64,000 nt of DNA from a virus: the IMG/VR virus record IMGVR_UViG_3300001472_000003, positions 77,475 through 141,474 of that record. One strand, written 5' to 3'. This document shows, piece after piece, positions 60,330 through 64,000 of the stretch. A program made the translations under genes and the position numbers. The notes beneath the pieces are model-generated. The model saw only the letters and a list, made by a program, of their open reading frames with translations, ran no database searches and was not told the DNA's origin. Each line of letters starts with the position of its first letter. The stretch's first letter is position 1.

Positions 60330-63089
60330 TTAACCTATTGTCACACTACTATTAGCTACAGATAATTGTAACCCAACTGCTTCTTGAACTTTTATTACTT
60401 CGCCAAATAACTTTGTACCTGAGACGTGAAGAATATCTTTTAGTACTTTAGAATATTTATCTAACGATAATCCTGACTGAATTACATAGGACAATTCTTG
60501 ATAATAAAAATTATCGTGCAATTTTGAACTATCACTTAAAAAACTTTGCTTTGTTCTCCAACGTCCTGTACCAACACCATAATGCAATACATTAGCTGTA
60601 CCGGTAATAACAAAATTAGAATTTCCAGATAGAGTAAGATCTCCACCATTGATATATCCAAATCCACTATCAATTACTTCAACCCCTGTAGCAACTCCAT
60701 TAGCTGTTTGTGCGGCCGCACCTATTATAGCATTGTCACCCATTCTTTTAGAATTCTCATCAGTTATAACTGATAATATATCTGCTGTTGCTCCACTATT
60801 AACACCAGTAATTCCAAAACTATTTTCAAATGAAGTATTAAATGATGTTCTTTTCATTGCAATATGAGTACCATTTGAACTTTTAACTATACCTTTTGCA
60901 TTAAATATATTATTTATTGATGTGTTAGATGATACATTAGCCGTTGCATTACTATTCAATCCAGATACTGAATTAGTAGAAGTAAACGTGCCGTTAGTAT
61001 TTGCAATATTAATTACAGTAGAATTTGCAAATGAAATTATACCTGTTGCATTAGATGTTGATTGTATAATACCTTCACCAGTATTGAATGATCCTGTGAG
61101 ATCAAGTATATTCATTGATATACCAGCTTGCTGTATAGTTTGTGTTATTGCTTCACCAACAGCAAAACCACCTGATACATTATCTAATTCTAATATTAAA
61201 TCTCTTCTATTAAATCCTGCTATATATGGATTAAATGCAAATGTAAGTGGAGCTAAATTATAATTTTCACCTGGGTTAATACCACTTAATGAATTTATAG
61301 ATCCTATTACAAATGTATTTGATGATAACATATTATCTAGTATAGTATTAAGATCGCCGTGTCTATCTTTTGGAAATCCATATCCATAATCAAAATTGGG
61401 ATTTATATTAGCCCCTGTACCACCAGATGTTATTACTGTTGATACACCATTTGAATAATAACCTCCACCAGGAATAGTTACTGTTATAGTATTAATAGTT
61501 CCATTTGCAAATGTTTGAACATTAGCTACAGCATTAGTCGATGCAGCACCTCCTGAAAATGTTACTGTATCAGAATTACTATAACCAGAACCACCATCAT
61601 TAACAGTAATTGAATCTAAAAAACCTATACCTGAATTACTAGCATCTAATTTAACATCTAAATATGCTTGATTAGCTATATTAATATCTTTTATAAAATC
61701 AGTATAAAGAGATATTGTTTCTGTATTGCCTATGGTACCAACATTAAAGTCCGCTCCTTGACCAGATCCAGCTGAAATAATATTCGCTATACTATTTGAA
61801 CTATCTCCAACAACGAATGCATTATTAGTTGTATAAAAAGATAAATTATTTGCTGCTATGCCAAGATATGTTGTATTTGAATTTACTAGATTGCCTGTAA
61901 TGTGTGTATTAGTAGTTATATCAATAACTGCATTTACAGTTGATACACCTTCTAAATATAAATCAGACGAATCACTAAAGCTGCCTGTATTTACTATAAT
62001 TATTAATGATCCTGATGCACCATTAGCAGAAGTGCTTGCAACTATTCCATTTGCTACAATACCCCCAGATGAATTTGCACCATTAATATAATTTCCTATC
62101 TCTATATTATTTGATATATCTGAGCCACTTAAATATGTCACTGTCTGATTAGGTTGTCTTATTGTTTCAAATCTAAAAAAATTTGTTATGTTTGGATCAC
62201 TATTTGTGTGGTTATTATATTCAATAGTAGCAGAACTTACACCAGTATTTGTAGCATCAGTGAGCGTATAACCACTTCCTCCATCGATAGCTGATTGAGC
62301 AAATGTTAAAGAAGCTAACTCAAAAAGAACTCTTCCGGTTGCATTCTCAATAGATATCACTCTAGCTTTACCACCTTTACCTTCTGATGAGATTATATCA
62401 AATGTATCACCAATTTCAAAATCCTGACCACCATTTGTTAAGTCAATATTTGTTAATGATCCAGTAACAACTGGACAATCAGCAGTATCTCCATCACTTG
62501 TTATTAATTCATTTAATAAAAATAAGCCTCTAACATTAGATAATGTTAATACAATTATCTCTTTACCACTAATTAATCTGGTTGATATTGATTCAACAAA
62601 AGCTTTACTATTACTAGATGATCCTACAATTTCTTTTCCTAGAAATGTTAATACTTTATCTGTGTAAGATGTTTCTAAATATTGTGGTTTAAAATAATCA
62701 GAGTCTGATGCTCTAAATATTGATTTGCTCGGATACTTAACCTGTATCTCTTCATCAAATAATAATCTAAACAATAATTTAAAGGATCTTGGTGACCCTT
62801 TAGATGTGTATAAATCCTTGATATGTTTAACTAAAAATTTGGTATCTACCTTTGTATTGAGTGGCAAATTTTGCAAATATGTATTTTTAAAATGTATTAA
62901 AAAATCATCAACAGTGTTATCTATATCTCTATTTTGTGCTAATAATCTATTTACATTTATTGTTTCATTATTACTTTCTAAAAATTTAAAATATTCAGTA
63001 ACAAATGCAACAAAAGGTTTTGCTTCAGACTGATATATTTCCGGAAATTGTTCCGATATAAAATTAGATATATTTAAATTGCCATCCAT
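60330..63089 (-). CDS. 7: Baseplate wedge protein gp7-like
   Basis: 919 residues (T4 gp7 1032). Residues 1-120, including SEQFPEIYQSEAKPFVAFVTEYFKFLESNN and LYTSKGSPRSFKLLFRLLFDEE, resemble a segment near residues 720-850 of T4 gp7 (the FCEAYIQYLSDG and YSTKGIEASYKFLFKVLYNEEVEIE area). Most of the T4 N-terminus is therefore absent. The rest is a long Gly/Ser/Asn-rich beta region with repeats of GGSGYSNSD and GGGYYSNGVST type and a short helical end. It shares a base with gp6 and is followed by gp8, as in T4. Confidence 0.8.
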   Translation of the reverse strand: MDGNLNISNFISEQFPEIYQSEAKPFVAFVTEYFKFLESNNETINVNRLLAQNRDIDNTVDDFLIHFKNTYLQNLPLNTKVDTKFLVKHIKDLYTSKGSPRSFKLLFRLLFDEEIQVKYPSKSIFRASDSDYFKPQYLETSYTDKVLTFLGKEIVGSSSNSKAFVESISTRLISGKEIIVLTLSNVRGLFLLNELITSDGDTADCPVVTGSLTNIDLTNGGQDFEIGDTFDIISSEGKGGKARVISIENATGRVLFELASLTFAQSAIDGGSGYTLTDATNTGVSSATIEYNNHTNSDPNITNFFRFETIRQPNQTVTYLSGSDISNNIEIGNYINGANSSGGIVANGIVASTSANGASGSLIIIVNTGSFSDSSDLYLEGVSTVNAVIDITTNTHITGNLVNSNTTYLGIAANNLSFYTTNNAFVVGDSSNSIANIISAGSGQGADFNVGTIGNTETISLYTDFIKDINIANQAYLDVKLDASNSGIGFLDSITVNDGGSGYSNSDTVTFSGGAASTNAVANVQTFANGTINTITVTIPGGGYYSNGVSTVITSGGTGANINPNFDYGYGFPKDRHGDLNTILDNMLSSNTFVIGSINSLSGINPGENYNLAPLTFAFNPYIAGFNRRDLILELDNVSGGFAVGEAITQTIQQAGISMNILDLTGSFNTGEGIIQSTSNATGIISFANSTVINIANTNGTFTSTNSVSGLNSNATANVSSNTSINNIFNAKGIVKSSNGTHIAMKRTSFNTSFENSFGITGVNSGATADILSVITDENSKRMGDNAIIGAAAQTANGVATGVEVIDSGFGYINGGDLTLSGNSNFVITGTANVLHYGVGTGRWRTKQSFLSDSSKLHDNFYYQELSYVIQSGLSLDKYSKVLKDILHVSGTKLFGEVIKVQEAVGLQLSVANSSVTIG

Positions 63090-64000
63090 TATACGCGCTC
63101 TTGTGATACATTAATTGTTATATCTTCTCCGTTTAATTGAAGAATAGTATTTTGGTTTGTTACTATATCGGAACCTGATATTCTAGCTTTTAATTTTATT
63201 GAATCACCTAAGTAACTATCTACAATTAATCCATCGATAGTAACAATACCATTATTGTAATCTACTGTTCCAATATTGTTATTTAAAACTTGGTATATCC
63301 CATTAGTATTAGTTACTATATTTAAAAAACCTACAGAGTTGTCAATTATAAACGCACTAATAGAGTCATATGTAAAACTTGAACTCTCTATCGCAGGCAA
63401 ATGCGTACTAATGCTAGTATTAGAACCCAATATACCGTCTACAATTAAACTATTGTGGAAATGATAAGAAGACGAGAAAGAAGAATTAATTGTAGGTATA
63501 ACCTTTTTAAAAGGATGAATAGTAGTTTTATTACTTAATATATTAGGATTTGATTCATCAATAGTTGACGAGAATTTTGATTTTCTTAGAGGCTTATCAA
63601 ATGTATTAATATTAGAATTTGCAAATTTAATCATAGCAGATGAAACTATACTTGTTATTTGAGAAGGTGTAGCATTGGTTGTATTAATATTATAATTAAC
63701 ATCGGTAGATACACTTAAATATGTAAAATCTGGGTTAACAACATCTACATTTATTGCAACTGGTGTTCTTTGTTCTAAAAACGATTTGATCAATGTCTTT
63801 TTTGATTCAGGAATTCCGTCTGCATCAGTCAAATCAACAGACAATATAACTCTACCATATTTTGGTGGATTAGCTTCTTCACCACCATATACAGCAATTG
63901 ATTGTACTTCAGGAAATTCTGTTTGTACAATTATTTTATAATCATTAGGAGTAACAGCTCTATCTTGTATTTGAAATGACTTAGGAGCATTAAATCTTAT
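63089..64000 (-). CDS. 6: Baseplate wedge protein gp6, C-terminal part (cut by window edge)
   Basis: The frame is open from 64000 (codon boundary at the edge) to the stop at 63089, 303 residues visible. RAVTPNDYKIIVQTEFPEVQSIAVYGGEEANPPKYGRVILSV is the conserved gp6/baseplate-J-like segment; T4 gp6 has the similar VQSVSAWGGENNDPPKYGKV. The following TPVAINVDVVNPDFTYLSVSTDVNYN continues the gp6 core. gp6 dimers form the inner ring of the baseplate around the hub. Its N-terminal half is outside the window. One-base overlap with the gp7-like gene. Confidence 0.9.
   Translation of the reverse strand: MRFNAPKSFQIQDRAVTPNDYKIIVQTEFPEVQSIAVYGGEEANPPKYGRVILSVDLTDADGIPESKKTLIKSFLEQRTPVAINVDVVNPDFTYLSVSTDVNYNINTTNATPSQITSIVSSAMIKFANSNINTFDKPLRKSKFSSTIDESNPNILSNKTTIHPFKKVIPTINSSFSSSYHFHNSLIVDGILGSNTSISTHLPAIESSSFTYDSISAFIIDNSVGFLNIVTNTNGIYQVLNNNIGTVDYNNGIVTIDGLIVDSYLGDSIKLKARISGSDIVTNQNTILQLNGEDITINVSQERV

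Noticed and set aside
22940-60720. GCGGCCGC sites in gp18 and in the gp7-like gene as possible GC-rich inserts or cloning scars
   Set aside because: Both are in-frame parts of conserved or repeat-rich coding sequence (Ala-Ala stretches), with normal AT-rich surroundings.
1-64000. tRNA genes, integrase, attachment sites, transposases or auxiliary photosynthesis/phosphate genes
   Set aside because: I looked for cloverleaf-like gaps and for such proteins; gaps are short and explained by promoters or terminators, and no matching protein was seen.

Overview
The window is a contiguous piece of an AT-rich, T4-like myovirus genome (Caudoviricetes, contractile tail). Almost every gene lies on the minus strand, and the order of capsid, neck, tail and recombination genes is that of marine T4-like phages. 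The marks are a gp17-gp18-gp19-gp20-gp67-gp21-gp22-gp23 morphogenesis run, uvsY/uvsW/gp55/gp47/gp46, and a gp6/gp7/gp8 baseplate run. Strong AT bias, many cyanophage/pelagiphage-style fibre modules and the absence of tRNAs, integrase or host genes fit a lytic marine phage, perhaps of a low-GC host such as SAR11. The host assignment is inference only.

Layout from high to low coordinates, the direction of transcription. 64000-52108: baseplate (partial gp6, a gp7-like and a gp8-like wedge protein, a 2063-residue DUF4815-like protein). 52108-36274: a large tail-fibre/adhesin region with repeat proteins (tetrapeptide Y-T-G repeats, PKD domains, 30-residue fibre repeats) and an inserted group of modifying enzymes (two glycosyltransferases and a 2-oxoglutarate oxygenase). 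One glycosyltransferase is the only plus-strand gene and has its own sigma70-type promoter. 36198-27711: four consecutive FG-GAP beta-propeller proteins with 7, 7, 14 and 7 blades. 27617-14378: neck, terminase, tail sheath and tube, portal, prohead and capsid. 14318-8131: recombination and late-transcription genes (uvsY, uvsW, gp55, gp47, gp46) and a peptide-deformylase relative. 8131-6095: queE, queD, folE. 6001-1: an early-type operon of small unknown proteins, a PD-(D/E)XK nuclease-like protein, a DenV repair glycosylase, DpdA, DUF3310, QueC, a stand-alone class II amidotransferase and, at the left edge, what looks like a second, motif-degenerate DpdA-like protein.

The most notable system is a nearly complete 7-deazaguanine DNA-modification pathway split over two loci. 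FolE, QueD, QueE and QueC would build preQ0 from GTP, DpdA would exchange guanine for it in DNA, and the amidotransferase would supply ammonia to convert the nitrile to an amidine (archaeosine-type dG+). Three parts are unusual: QueE has 38 residues inserted inside its iron-sulfur motif, the amidotransferase is separate from QueC, and the DpdA-like paralog lacks the expected acidic residues. The adjacent deformylase relative has lost its HExxH zinc/catalytic motif.

Regulation can be read in part. Two minus-strand sigma70-like promoters (near 6033-6061 and 14353-14381) share an extended -35 region and would drive the early modules. T4-late-promoter-like NATAAATA boxes precede many virion genes, several directly after or inside rho-independent terminators.
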